NCBI GenBank assembly: GCA_016197365.1
Contig: JACPVS010000002.1
Location: forward strand, 1 to 64,000
Direction: 5' to 3'
Origin: Mycolicibacterium cosmeticum
GTDB lineage: Bacteria > Actinomycetota > Actinomycetes > Mycobacteriales > Mycobacteriaceae
Length of the DNA: 64,000 nucleotides
Positions 12,058-20,061 of this stretch are shown here, one piece after another (position 1 is the first letter of the stretch; each line of letters starts with the position of its first letter). The notes under the pieces were generated by a model, which saw only the letters and a list, made by a program, of their open reading frames with translations, did not search any database and had not been told where the DNA came from. Made by a program: the position numbers and the translations under genes.

Positions 12058-12342
12058 TTAACGCTCGGTGAAGCCCGGGATCTGCTCGCCCGCGTCGGCC
12101 CAGTCCGCGACCACGGTGTCGACCGTACCCGGGGTGTCACCGCCCTGCAGCAGCTCCAGCAGCCGCTCGCAGGCGGCCCGCGGGCCCTGTGCAACGACGT
12201 AGACGCGGCCGTCCGGGCGGTTCGAGGCGAAGCCCGCCAGGCCCAGTTCCAAGGCCCGCGAGCGGGTCCACCACCGGAAGCCGACACCCTGCACCTGGCC
12301 GTGCACCCAGGCGTTCAGACGGACGTCAGGCTGGGCGCTCAT
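12058..12342 (-). CDS. acyP: Acylphosphatase
   Basis: A 94-residue enzyme hydrolysing acyl phosphates. The signature [18 protein letters not shown] (13-30) includes the phosphate-binding loop and catalytic Arg, and [13 protein letters not shown] contains the catalytic Asn. The length is typical. Its ATG at 12342 lies inside the 3' end of the OsmC gene (17-nt overlap), so translation is probably coupled, and it ends 26 nt before smc. Cytosolic; the physiological substrate is unknown. Confidence 0.9.
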   Translation of the reverse strand: MSAQPDVRLNAWVHGQVQGVGFRWWTRSRALELGLAGFASNRPDGRVYVVAQGPRAACERLLELLQGGDTPGTVDTVVADWADAGEQIPGFTER

Positions 12343-12742
12343 GCGAGATCTCGAACTTCACCTCGGTGCCCGACTTCAGGGTGCGCCCCACGGTGCAGAC
12401 CTGATCGATGGCCCGCTCGACCACCACCAGCAGGCGTTTGACCTCGTCCTCGGACAATCCGGACAGGTCGACCTCCAGCTTCTCCTCCAGCAGCGGGTAA
12501 CGCTCCTGCTCACGGTCGGCGGCCCCCGACACCCGGAGGGTGGCGGCGTAGTCGTCGCCGAGCCGGCGGCGCAGCGGCTGGTCGCTGCTCATGCCGCTGC
12601 ACGCGGCCAGCGCGATCTTCATCAGCTCGCCCGGGGTGAACACACCGTCTACGTCTTCGGATCCGACGAGCACCTCGGCGCCACGGGTGCTGCGACCGGT
12701 GTAGCGGCGCACCCCGGTGCGCTCGACCCACAGTTCTGTCAT
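12326..12742 (-). CDS. OsmC/Ohr family protein
   Basis: A 138-residue OsmC-fold protein. These are thiol peroxidases that reduce organic hydroperoxides using two Cys residues. One Cys is seen in the helix segment ALAACSGMSSDQ and the second near the C terminus in AIDQVCTVGRTL, matching the expected pair. Start ATG at 12742 (MTELWVERTG) was preferred to an upstream frame extension without a family match. It is the first gene of an OsmC-acyP-smc run and is the positional equivalent of Rv2923c. The divergent gene on the plus strand begins 89 nt away. Confidence 0.88.
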   Translation of the reverse strand: MTELWVERTGVRRYTGRSTRGAEVLVGSEDVDGVFTPGELMKIALAACSGMSSDQPLRRRLGDDYAATLRVSGAADREQERYPLLEEKLEVDLSGLSEDEVKRLLVVVERAIDQVCTVGRTLKSGTEVKFEISHERPA

Positions 12743-12831
12743 GCCGTCATTAGTACCCGCTACGTGCGGTTCCCCGCTGCGGGCCCTACCCCGCGTTAGG
12801 GTGAGGTGCAACACCTCCAGGAGCAATCACC

Positions 12832-13473
12832 GTGACGTATTACCCGCCTTCGGAACCAGGATGGCAGCCGGGGCAACCAGGCTGGGACCCACAGCAGCAA
12901 CCCCCCGCCGTGCCGTATCCCGCATATCCGCAATACGGCGCGCCGCAGTACGGCGCGCCGCCGCAATACGGCTATCCGCCGCAGCAGGGTTACGCCTATC
13001 AGTACCCGTATCCGGCGCCGCCCCCGCCCAAGCGCCGCCGCGGCTGGCTCATCGGCGGCAGCATCGCCGCGGTCGTCCTGGTCATCGCACTCGTCATCGG
13101 CGGGGTGCTGCTGTTCCGCGCGAACGACACCCCCGCGGTGTCGAAAGACGAATCCGAAATCCAGCAACTGGTCAAGGATTTCAACGCGGCAGGCAGCACG
13201 GGCAAGTTCGCCGACATCGCGCAGTACTTCTGCAAGGCAGAGGCCGGGATGTTCGGCGCGCTCGGCCAACTCGGTGAGATCCTCGGGGGCATCGAGGTGC
13301 CCAACAGCGCGCCGAAGACCGAGGTGACCGCGACCGACATCAAGGTCAAGGGCGAGGTGGCCTCGGCCCACATGAACGCCGGCGGACCCTTCGACACCGC
13401 CTACTTCCGCAAGGAATCCGGCGAGTGGAAGGTCTGCATGTCCGCGGCGACGGAGTTCAACAAGAAGCAGTAG
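12832..13473 (+). CDS. Tyr/Pro/Gln-rich single-pass membrane protein
   Basis: Not recognised as a named family. The 213-residue product has three parts: an N-terminal cytoplasmic region of about 65 residues, very rich in Pro, Tyr, Gln and Gly with short imperfect YGAPQ/YGYPP repeats; a positively charged KRRR stop followed by one membrane helix (about 70-95); and an extracytoplasmic domain of about 115 residues with two Cys (FCKAEAG, WKVCMSA) that resembles the NTF2-like DUF4878 fold in pattern. GTG at 12832 follows CAGGAGCAATCACC. It is inserted between the OsmC gene and mutM, on the opposite strand to both, and its stop nearly touches that of mutM. Disordered Tyr/Pro-rich tails of this type are common in mycobacterial envelope proteins. 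Confidence 0.75.
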   Translation: MTYYPPSEPGWQPGQPGWDPQQQPPAVPYPAYPQYGAPQYGAPPQYGYPPQQGYAYQYPYPAPPPPKRRRGWLIGGSIAAVVLVIALVIGGVLLFRANDTPAVSKDESEIQQLVKDFNAAGSTGKFADIAQYFCKAEAGMFGALGQLGEILGGIEVPNSAPKTEVTATDIKVKGEVASAHMNAGGPFDTAYFRKESGEWKVCMSAATEFNKKQ

Positions 13474-13474
13474 G

Positions 13475-14344
13475 TCAGGTGGCCGACCGCCGCACCCGGG
13501 GCGGCGGTTGGCATTTCGGGCAGAAGAACGACGAGCGGTTCATGAACTTCTCCCGCCGCATCACCGCGCCGCAGCGCCGGCACGGGAGGTCCACCCGGCC
13601 GTAGGCATCCAGCGAGCGGTCGAAGTATCCCGACTCGCCGTTGACGTTGACGTAGAGCGAGTCGAATGAGGTGCCGCCCTGACCGAGCGCGGCCGTCATC
13701 ACCTCGGCGGCCGCGTCGAGCACCGCGGCAAGTTGCTTGCGCGGCAGCCCCGAGGCCAGCCGGCCGCCGTAGATCTGCGCCCGCCACAGGGCCTCGTCGG
13801 CGTAGATGTTGCCGATGCCGGACACCACGGTCTGATCCAGCAGCTGCCGCTTGATCTCGGAGTGCTTGCGGCGCAACACCGTTACCACCCCGTCGCGGTC
13901 GAAGTCCGGGTCCAGCGGGTCGCGGGCGATGTGCGCGACGGGCAGCGGCACCCCGTCTGCCGCGCCCTCGGGGCCGACCATCTCGGTCACCATCCAGCCC
14001 CCGAACGTGCGCTGATCGACGAAGCTCAGTTCGGTGCCGTCATCGAGGACCGTGGCGATCCGCAGATGGCCGGGGTTGGGAACCGGCCCCAACAGCATCT
14101 GCCCGCTCATACCCAGATGCACCACCAGTGCGTCGCCGCTGTCGAGCGTGAGCCACAGGTACTTTCCGCGCCGGCCCGTGCCCGCAATCGTGGTGTCGCG
14201 CAGGCGGGCCGCCAGGTCGGCGGGTCCGCCGTCGTGACGGCGCGCGGCCCGCGGATGCAGCACCTGCACCTCGGCGATACGGCGGCCGACGATGTGGGCG
14301 TCCAGTCCGCGCCGCACCACCTCGACCTCGGGGAGCTCAGGCAT
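13475..14344 (-). CDS. mutM: Formamidopyrimidine-DNA glycosylase
   Basis: Base-excision repair enzyme removing 8-oxoguanine and Fapy lesions. The 289-residue product starts [14 protein letters not shown], giving the catalytic Pro2 and Glu3 after Met removal. It has the H2TH region [17 protein letters not shown] and the C-terminal zinc finger CRRCG...CPKCQ. ATG at 14344 lies inside the rnc stop region (8-nt overlap), indicating coupling. It is the last gene of the DUF177-rnc-mutM set, as in M. tuberculosis (fpg). Confidence 0.95.
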   Translation of the reverse strand: MPELPEVEVVRRGLDAHIVGRRIAEVQVLHPRAARRHDGGPADLAARLRDTTIAGTGRRGKYLWLTLDSGDALVVHLGMSGQMLLGPVPNPGHLRIATVLDDGTELSFVDQRTFGGWMVTEMVGPEGAADGVPLPVAHIARDPLDPDFDRDGVVTVLRRKHSEIKRQLLDQTVVSGIGNIYADEALWRAQIYGGRLASGLPRKQLAAVLDAAAEVMTAALGQGGTSFDSLYVNVNGESGYFDRSLDAYGRVDLPCRRCGAVMRREKFMNRSSFFCPKCQPPPRVRRSAT

Positions 14345-15029
14345 CCTTGAGGGCATTCCAGGCGGCTGCCGCGGCTTTGAGTTCGGCCTCTTTCTTGGTG
14401 CGGCCCACGCCCTTGCCGTGTTCGGCGGCGGCGACCACGACGACCGCGGTGAATTGCTTGTCGTGGTCGGGCCCTTCGGAGGTGACCGCATACGACGGGG
14501 CACCCATCCCGCGGGCGACCGTCAGTTCCTGCAGGCTGCTCTTCCAGTCCAGGCCTGCGCCCAGTGTGGGCGCGGTGTCGAGCAGGCCCGCGAACAACCG
14601 CAGGATGGCGTCCCGGGCCACGACGTTGCCGTGCTCGATGTAGATTGCGCCCAAAAGGGATTCGACGCCGTCGGCGAGGATGCTGGACTTGTCGGCACCG
14701 CCGGACGTCTCCTCGCCCTTGCCCAGCAGCAGGTACGCGCCCAGGCCGTGCTCCCCCAGCCCGCGGCCCACATCGGCCAGCGCCTGGGTGTTCACGATGC
14801 TGGCCCGCAGCTTGGCGAGGTCGCCCTCGGCGCGGTCGGGGTGGCGGTGGTAGAGCTCCTCGGTGATGGTCAGCCCGAGCACCGCGTCGCCCAGGAACTC
14901 CAGGCGCTCGTTGGTCGGCAGGCCGCCGTTCTCGTAGGAGTAGCTGCGATGGGTCAATGCGACGGTGAGCAGATCGTCGGACAGCGCGACACCGAGCGAG
15001 CCGAGCAATTTGGTGCGGTCGACGGTCAC
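14337..15029 (-). CDS. rnc: Ribonuclease III
   Basis: Double-strand-specific endoribonuclease that processes rRNA and structured mRNAs. The 230-residue product has the catalytic signature [14 protein letters not shown] (about 40-53), a second acidic site in [17 protein letters not shown], and a C-terminal double-stranded RNA-binding domain ([10 protein letters not shown]...[13 protein letters not shown]). GTG at 15029 overlaps the DUF177 stop by the four bases GTGA. It also overlaps mutM downstream, so three genes form a tightly coupled unit. Confidence 0.95.
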   Translation of the reverse strand: MTVDRTKLLGSLGVALSDDLLTVALTHRSYSYENGGLPTNERLEFLGDAVLGLTITEELYHRHPDRAEGDLAKLRASIVNTQALADVGRGLGEHGLGAYLLLGKGEETSGGADKSSILADGVESLLGAIYIEHGNVVARDAILRLFAGLLDTAPTLGAGLDWKSSLQELTVARGMGAPSYAVTSEGPDHDKQFTAVVVVAAAEHGKGVGRTKKEAELKAAAAAWNALKDA

Positions 15030-15583
15030 GCCTGCGCCCCGGGGCCCTCGATCTCGTCTTTGAGCGTGGCCAGCTTGGCCCAGCGGGGATCGATCTTCTC
15101 GTGCTGATGGCCGGGTTCGGCCGAGGCCAGTGCGATACCGCAGTCCGGGCAGAGACCGGCGCAATCCTCCTGGCAGACCGGGGAGAACGGCAGCATCAGG
15201 CCGACCGCGTCCCGGATCGGCTGTTCCAGGTCCACCCGGTCGTCGACGACGTGCCCGACTTCGTCTTCCTCGGTGGTCTCCTCGGTGGTGCTGCCGGGAT
15301 AGGCGAACAGTTCGGTGAGGTCGATGCTCACGTGTCCGGTCACCGGTTCCAGGCAGCGCACGCACTCACCGGTCGTGGGTGCCGACACCGTGCCCGTCAC
15401 CAGCGCCCCTTCGGACACGGATTGCAACGTCAGGTCCAGCTCCATCGGCGCACCCTCGTCGATGCGGATGAGGTCCAGACCGATCCGGAACGGAGCGGGC
15501 ACCGTCTCCTGCACCGTGATCATCGAGCCGGGACGGCGCCCCAGCCGCGAGATGTCGATGACGAGGGGATTCGAGGCGGCCAT
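15026..15583 (-). CDS. DUF177 (YceD-like) metal-binding protein
   Basis: A 185-residue member of the YceD/DUF177 family, linked in other bacteria and plastids to 23S rRNA accumulation. The Cys pairs CVRC and CPDC plus CQEDC are visible and suggest a zinc site. In many bacteria the gene precedes rpmF; here, as in M. tuberculosis (Rv2926c), it precedes rnc instead. The -10 candidate TAGAAT ends 7 nt before ATG at 15583, so the transcript is probably leaderless and this is the operon's first gene. Confidence 0.85.
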   Translation of the reverse strand: MAASNPLVIDISRLGRRPGSMITVQETVPAPFRIGLDLIRIDEGAPMELDLTLQSVSEGALVTGTVSAPTTGECVRCLEPVTGHVSIDLTELFAYPGSTTEETTEEDEVGHVVDDRVDLEQPIRDAVGLMLPFSPVCQEDCAGLCPDCGIALASAEPGHQHEKIDPRWAKLATLKDEIEGPGAQA

Positions 15584-15590
15584 GGCGCTG

Positions 15591-15596
15591 ATTCTA
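15591..15596 (-). promoter_or_regulatory. -10 element of the DUF177-rnc-mutM operon
   Basis: TAGAAT on the minus strand fits TANNNT and is followed by 7 nt and then the ATG at 15583. This spacing puts the transcription start at or next to the A of the start codon, as for leaderless mRNAs. Confidence 0.6.
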
Positions 15597-15746
15597 CTTT
15601 GGTGCGGATCACCGCCGACCGGGGCCGAAACTCGATCACCGAGATTTTTATTCGCCGGCTCCGCTGTGGCCGGTGAGGTCGGTGATGCGGCTCGATCCGC
15701 ACGGCATCAGGCACGACCGATCGCCGCGGACACAGATACTCGAGCC

Positions 15747-16916
15747 GTGACTGTGAAGCTGCACTGGTTCCTGCCCACCTACGGCGACAGCCGCCTCATC
15801 GTCGGCGGTGGCCACGGCACACCGGCCGGCGCGGCCGGGGGTGACCGGGAGGCCACCGTCGACTATCTGGCGTCGATCGTGCGTAGCGCCGAACGGTTCG
15901 GCTTCACCGGCGCCCTGATCCCCACCGGCGCGTGGTGCGAGGACGCGTTCATCACCGCGGCCCTGCTCGCGCGGGAGACCACGTCGCTGGCCTTCCTGGT
16001 GGCATTCCGGCCGGGTCTGGTCAGCCCCACCCTGTCGGCGCAGATGGCGGCCACCTTTGCCCGGCACGCCCCGGGGCGCCTGCTGCTCAACGTCGTCGTC
16101 GGCGGCGAGGCGCACGAGCAGCGGGCATTCGGTGACCACTTGGACAAGGACGCCCGGTACCAGCGCTGCGACGAATTCCTCGAGGTGGTGCGCCGGCTGT
16201 GGGCCGGCGAGACGGTGACCCATAAGGGCGAGTACATCGACGTCGAGGAGGCAACCCTGGCGGTCCCGCCGAATCCGGTGCCGCCGTTGTACTTCGGGGG
16301 CAGCTCGAAGGCCGCCGGCCCGGTGGCGGCCCGGCATTCGGACGTCTACCTCACCTGGGGTGAGCCGCCCGCCGCGGTCGCCGAGAAAATTGCCTGGATC
16401 CGCTCCGAGGCCGAGGCTGCCGGCCGCAAGCTGCGCTTCGGGATCCGGCTGCACACCATCTCGCGCGACACCTCCGAAGAGGCCTGGGCGCAGGCCGACA
16501 AGCTGGTCGCCGCCCTCGATGAGGACACCGTGCGCGCCGCGCAGGCCGGGCTGGCCCGCAGCCAGTCCGAAGGCCAACGCCGGATGCTGGCCCTGCACGA
16601 GGCCAACCGGGCCGACGGCACCTGGAACGACGCCCGCAGCCTGGAGATCGCGCCGAACCTGTGGTCAGGCGTGGGCCTGGTGCGCGGCGGCGCCGGTACC
16701 GCCCTGGTCGGCAGCCACACCGAGGTGGCCGACCGGATCGCGGAGTACGCCGAGATCGGCATCGATGAGTTCATCTTCTCCGGCTACCCACACCTGGAGG
16801 AACTCTTCTGGTTCGGCGAGGGCGTGGTGCCGGCCCTGCGTGAGCGCGGCCTGTTCAACGCCGGCGCAGAGGAAGCACCGAATGTGTCGATCCCGTTCGT
16901 GGGCTCGGCGCGGTGA
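15747..16916 (+). CDS. FMN-dependent alkanesulfonate monooxygenase-like (LLM class) oxidoreductase
   Basis: A 389-residue luciferase-like TIM-barrel flavoprotein, closest in pattern to SsuD-type enzymes that release sulfite from organosulfonates with reduced FMN. Seen: N-terminal VKLHWFLPTYGDSR, LAFLVAFRPGLVSPTLSAQM, LLLNVVVGGEAHEQRAFGDH, YFGGSSKAA and the C-terminal FSGYPHLEELFWFGEGV. The start could be GTG 15747 or GTG 15753; neither has a clear ribosome site. The next gene overlaps it by GTGA. The pair is absent from the equivalent place in M. tuberculosis, where DUF177 and sepIVA genes adjoin. The true substrate is not shown, and no ssuABC transporter or flavin reductase is next to it. 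Confidence 0.85.
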   Translation: MTVKLHWFLPTYGDSRLIVGGGHGTPAGAAGGDREATVDYLASIVRSAERFGFTGALIPTGAWCEDAFITAALLARETTSLAFLVAFRPGLVSPTLSAQMAATFARHAPGRLLLNVVVGGEAHEQRAFGDHLDKDARYQRCDEFLEVVRRLWAGETVTHKGEYIDVEEATLAVPPNPVPPLYFGGSSKAAGPVAARHSDVYLTWGEPPAAVAEKIAWIRSEAEAAGRKLRFGIRLHTISRDTSEEAWAQADKLVAALDEDTVRAAQAGLARSQSEGQRRMLALHEANRADGTWNDARSLEIAPNLWSGVGLVRGGAGTALVGSHTEVADRIAEYAEIGIDEFIFSGYPHLEELFWFGEGVVPALRERGLFNAGAEEAPNVSIPFVGSAR

Positions 16917-18115
16917 CGGCCCGCATCCTCGATGCCGACCACGCGCTGACCGTCGCCGCCGATCTGTCGAAAGTCTTCGCCGACGATGCCGGTACGCGCG
17001 ACGCGGACCGCCACCTGCCCCATGAGCCGGTGCAGACCCTCAAAGAGGCTGGGCTGCTTGCCTTGTCGGTGCCCGTCGAACACGGCGGTATCGACGCGCC
17101 GGCCTCGGTGATCGCCGAGGTGTTCCGGCTGCTGGCGCATGCCGACGCCTCCCTGGCCCAGATCCCGCACTCGCACTACACCTTCCTCGAGGCGGTGCGG
17201 CTGCAGGGCACTCCGGCCCAGCAGGGTTTCTTCTACGCGTTGGTGCTCGACGGCGCACTTTTCGCCAACGCCCAGTCGGAACGCTCGGGACCCATCGATG
17301 TCGACGCCACCACGCTGACAGCGACCGCCGGCGGCGACTACGTGCTGTCGGGGCGCAAGTTCTATTCCACCGGTGCGCTTTTCGCCGACTGGGTGATCGT
17401 GCGGGCTTCGCTGCCCGAGAATCCGGCCGAGACCCCGACCTCGTCGACGCCGAAGGCGCTGGCCTTCGTTCCCGCGGACACGCCGGGGCTGACCGTCGTG
17501 GACGACTGGGACGGGATGGGCCAGCGCACCACCGCGTCGGGCACGGTGACACTCGATGATGTCGCGGTGCCGGCCGCGCAGGTGGTGCCGTTCACGCCGA
17601 TCTTCGGTCGGCCGAGCGTCTACGGTGCGCGGGCGCAGTTGTTGCACACCGCCCTGGATGTCGGGATCGCCACGGCCGCACTGGCCGAGGGCGTTCGCCA
17701 GGCCGCCAAGGCGCGGCCCCACTTCGAGTCCGACGTATCGGCAGCCGTCGACGACCCGACGCTGATTCAGGTGGCGGGCAATCTCACCGTGACGGTCCGC
17801 GGCGCGCAGGCCCTGCTGACCGAGGCGGGCCGGGCGGTGGACGCCGCGACCGCAGACCTGAACGCGGACACCGCGGCCGAGGCGTCGGTCGCCGTGGCGG
17901 TCGCCAAGGTGGCCGCCACCCGGGCGTCACTGGCGGCGTCGAGCGCGTTGTTCGAACTCGGGGGTACCCGCAGCGCCTCGGGCTCGGCGAACCTGTCGCG
18001 GTACTGGCGTGATGCCCGCACCCACACGCTGCACGATGCGACGCGCTGGAAGGTGCAGCACATCGGTCGCTACACGCTGTCCGGGACGTTCCCGCCCCGG
18101 CACGGCCAGCTCTGA
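16913..18115 (+). CDS. SfnB-type acyl-CoA dehydrogenase-fold flavin monooxygenase
   Basis: A 400-residue protein with the acyl-CoA dehydrogenase fold, resembling SfnB/DszC enzymes of sulfur acquisition. Seen: HEPVQTLKEAGLLALSVPVEHGG at the N terminus, the flavin-site region FANAQSERSG and LSGRKFYSTGALFADW, WDGMGQRTTASGTVTLDDV, and a C-terminal helical domain with FELGGTRSASGSANLSRYWRDARTHTLHD. GTG at 16913 overlaps the stop of the SsuD-like gene by 4 nt, so the two are co-translated. Together they suggest use of sulfonates or sulfones as sulfur source; both would need a reduced-flavin supply from elsewhere. Confidence 0.85.
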   Translation: MTARILDADHALTVAADLSKVFADDAGTRDADRHLPHEPVQTLKEAGLLALSVPVEHGGIDAPASVIAEVFRLLAHADASLAQIPHSHYTFLEAVRLQGTPAQQGFFYALVLDGALFANAQSERSGPIDVDATTLTATAGGDYVLSGRKFYSTGALFADWVIVRASLPENPAETPTSSTPKALAFVPADTPGLTVVDDWDGMGQRTTASGTVTLDDVAVPAAQVVPFTPIFGRPSVYGARAQLLHTALDVGIATAALAEGVRQAAKARPHFESDVSAAVDDPTLIQVAGNLTVTVRGAQALLTEAGRAVDAATADLNADTAAEASVAVAVAKVAATRASLAASSALFELGGTRSASGSANLSRYWRDARTHTLHDATRWKVQHIGRYTLSGTFPPRHGQL

Positions 18116-18136
18116 GCATCGCGCCGACGCAAAACT

Positions 18137-18179
18137 GACGTCATGGTCGCCCCCGGCGAGCGGGAACGACCATGACGTC
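18137..18179. terminator. Convergent hairpin between the SfnB-like gene and sepIVA
   Basis: Arms GACGTCATGGTCG (18137-18149) and CGACCATGACGTC (18167-18179) form a perfect 13-bp stem. The 17-nt loop contains CCCG and CGGG that can pair further. There is no strong U tract on either side. It lies between convergent genes and could end both transcripts. Confidence 0.6.
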
Positions 18180-18192
18180 GGAAACGAGCTGG

Positions 18193-18936
18193 TTAAGCGG
18201 AGCGCGTCACGTAATCGTGGGTGCCCGCGGCGGTCCGCAGCTGGTGGCGGCCGCGACTCACCGAACGCAGGGTGCCGTTGAGGTAGTCCTCGAACTCGGC
18301 GAGCTTGCTGTCGACGTAGATGTCGCACTCGCCACGCAACCGGTCGGCCTCGGCATGCGCGGAGTCCACCAGGCGGGTGGCCTCGGCGGTGGCGGTCTGG
18401 ACGATCTCGGTCTGCGAGACCAGCCGCTGCTGCTCCTTGATGCCTTCCTGCACGGCCTTCTCGTAGGAGATGTTGCCGTTCTCGATCAGGCGGTCCGCCT
18501 CGGACTTGGCCCGGCCGGTGCTGGCCTCGTATTCGCGCTTGGCCGCGGCGTTGATACGCGCCGCTTCCTCGCGCGATTCGGTCACCGTGCGTTCGGCGTG
18601 GGCGCGGGCCTCATGCACCATCCGGTCGGCCGCGGCCTTGGCCTCGGACACCATCCGGTCGGCTTCGCTGCGCGCGTGGTTGAGCAGGGAGTCGGCCTCG
18701 GCATTGGCCGAGGACACCGTCGAATCGGCGTGCTGGCGTGCCTCGTCGAGCATGCCGTCGCGTGCATCGAGCACATCCTGGGCGTCGTCGAGTTCGCCGG
18801 GGATGGCGTCCTTGATGTCGTCGAGCAGCTCCAGGACATCGCCGCGGGGCACCATGCAACCGGCCGTCATCGGCACGCCGCGTGCTTCCTCGACAATTGC
18901 ACTGAGTTCGTCAAGCGCCTCAAACACTCGGTACAC
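18193..18936 (-). CDS. sepIVA: DivIVA-like septation protein
   Basis: A 247-residue, nearly all-helical coiled-coil protein. It begins MYRVFEALDEL and is rich in Ala/Glu/Arg heptads from about 60 to 220, with repeating A-D-R-M and A-H-A-E segments. It matches Rv2927c/SepIVA, an essential mycobacterial division and growth-zone protein of the DivIVA family acting at the inner membrane. GTG at 18936 follows GGAGGG with 8-nt spacing. It lies downstream of coaD here; in M. tuberculosis the PDIM/PGL gene block separates the two. It ends at the hairpin shared with the sulfonate pair. Confidence 0.88.
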   Translation of the reverse strand: MYRVFEALDELSAIVEEARGVPMTAGCMVPRGDVLELLDDIKDAIPGELDDAQDVLDARDGMLDEARQHADSTVSSANAEADSLLNHARSEADRMVSEAKAAADRMVHEARAHAERTVTESREEAARINAAAKREYEASTGRAKSEADRLIENGNISYEKAVQEGIKEQQRLVSQTEIVQTATAEATRLVDSAHAEADRLRGECDIYVDSKLAEFEDYLNGTLRSVSRGRHQLRTAAGTHDYVTRSA

Positions 18937-19024
18937 GGCAACACCCTCCAGGCGTAGTTGTTAGTGACCAGTGTGCCTGGTGTTACGCCTGTGACTCGGT
19001 TTTGCTGCGGTGTGTCGCGCAGTC

Positions 19025-19501
19025 CTACCCGCGCAACTTTGCCTGCAAGCGGGCGTTCACCGGCGCCGGCAGCAGGTCGCTGACGTCCCCGCCGAGGGTC
19101 GCCACCTCCTTGGCCAGCGACGACGACACGTATGAATACTGCGGAGTGGTCGCCACGAAGAAGGTGTCCACGCCGGCGACATGGCGGTTCATCTGCGCCA
19201 TCTGCAGCTCGTATTCGAAATCGGTGCCGGTACGCAGGCCTTTCACGATGGCGGTCAGCCCACGCTGCTTGACGAAGTCGACCACCAGGCCGCCGCCGGC
19301 CTCGACGCGGAGGTTCGACAGGTGCGTCGTCGACTCACGGATCAGTTCGATCCGTTCCTCGGCACTGAACATGCCCTTCTTGTTCGGGTTCACCAGCACC
19401 GCCACCACGACCTCGTCGAACTGGGCGGCGGCCCGCTCGAAGATGTCGACGTGACCGAGGGTCACCGGGTCGAAGGATCCTGGGCAGACGGCGCCACTCA
19501 T
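19025..19501 (-). CDS. coaD: Phosphopantetheine adenylyltransferase
   Basis: Fourth enzyme of coenzyme A synthesis: transfers AMP from ATP to 4'-phosphopantetheine. The 158-residue product has the nucleotidyltransferase motif [17 protein letters not shown] (residues 8-24, with the TxGH-type site), [24 protein letters not shown] and [15 protein letters not shown] at 19501 follows the rsmD stop after 11 nt. rsmD-coaD adjacency is widely conserved in bacteria. Confidence 0.96.
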   Translation of the reverse strand: MSGAVCPGSFDPVTLGHVDIFERAAAQFDEVVVAVLVNPNKKGMFSAEERIELIRESTTHLSNLRVEAGGGLVVDFVKQRGLTAIVKGLRTGTDFEYELQMAQMNRHVAGVDTFFVATTPQYSYVSSSLAKEVATLGGDVSDLLPAPVNARLQAKLRG

Positions 19502-19512
19502 GTCGGGTGACG

Positions 19513-20061
19513 TTACGCGATGCCGAACTCCAGGCGGGTGTCGCCGTAACGCCGATCATCGAAGGGTTCCCAGCCCTGCGGCCAGTTCAACGCCGGCCCA
19601 CCCGCAGCCCGCTCGACGACGGCGACCGCGCCTGCGGCCACCCACCCCTGCTTCAGCAGGTCGGCCAGCACCGCCTCGAGATCGGCAGCGGCCACCGCGT
19701 AAGGCGGATCGGCGAACACCAGATCTGCAGGCCGGGTGGCGCCGCCGGCGAGCACCTTGGCCACCGGCGCACACCGCACGGTGCCGGCGGCCTTCAACGT
19801 CGCGATGTTCTCGGTGATCACCGCGGCGGCCTTACGGTCCGATTCCACGAACAACGCGGAGGCGGCCCCCCGGGACAACGCCTCCAGGCCGAGCGCGCCG
19901 GAGCCCGCGTACAGGTCGAGCACCGCCGCGCCATCGAAATCCACCCGAGCCGCGAGCACGTTGAACAACGATTCCCGGACCCGGTCGGTGGTGGGCCGAG
20001 TTCCTTTGGCGGGCACCGAGATCCGGCGCCCGCCAAAGGCCCCCGCAACGATCCGGGTCAG
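19513..20061 (-). CDS. rsmD: 16S rRNA (guanine(966)-N2)-methyltransferase
   Basis: SAM-dependent methylase of the small ribosomal subunit, about 182 residues. Seen: [27 protein letters not shown], the SAM motif [19 protein letters not shown], and the catalytic DLVFADPPY. The start is odd: the family N terminus (M/T-RI-x-G) is preceded in frame only by CTG at 20059-20061, with no ATG, GTG or TTG nearby. That CTG overlaps the pyc stop as CTGA, the same geometry as the usual ATGA/GTGA junctions. The first downstream candidate (GTG in the SVPAKG segment) would remove the conserved N-terminal strand. CTG initiation is therefore the preferred reading but is unproven. Confidence 0.88.
   Translation of the reverse strand: MTRIVAGAFGGRRISVPAKGTRPTTDRVRESLFNVLAARVDFDGAAVLDLYAGSGALGLEALSRGAASALFVESDRKAAAVITENIATLKAAGTVRCAPVAKVLAGGATRPADLVFADPPYAVAAADLEAVLADLLKQGWVAAGAVAVVERAAGGPALNWPQGWEPFDDRRYGDTRLEFGIA

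Noticed and set aside
12900..13010. Short GC-rich repeats suggesting a non-coding repeat element
   Set aside because: They are codons of the Tyr/Pro/Gln-rich tail of the membrane protein.
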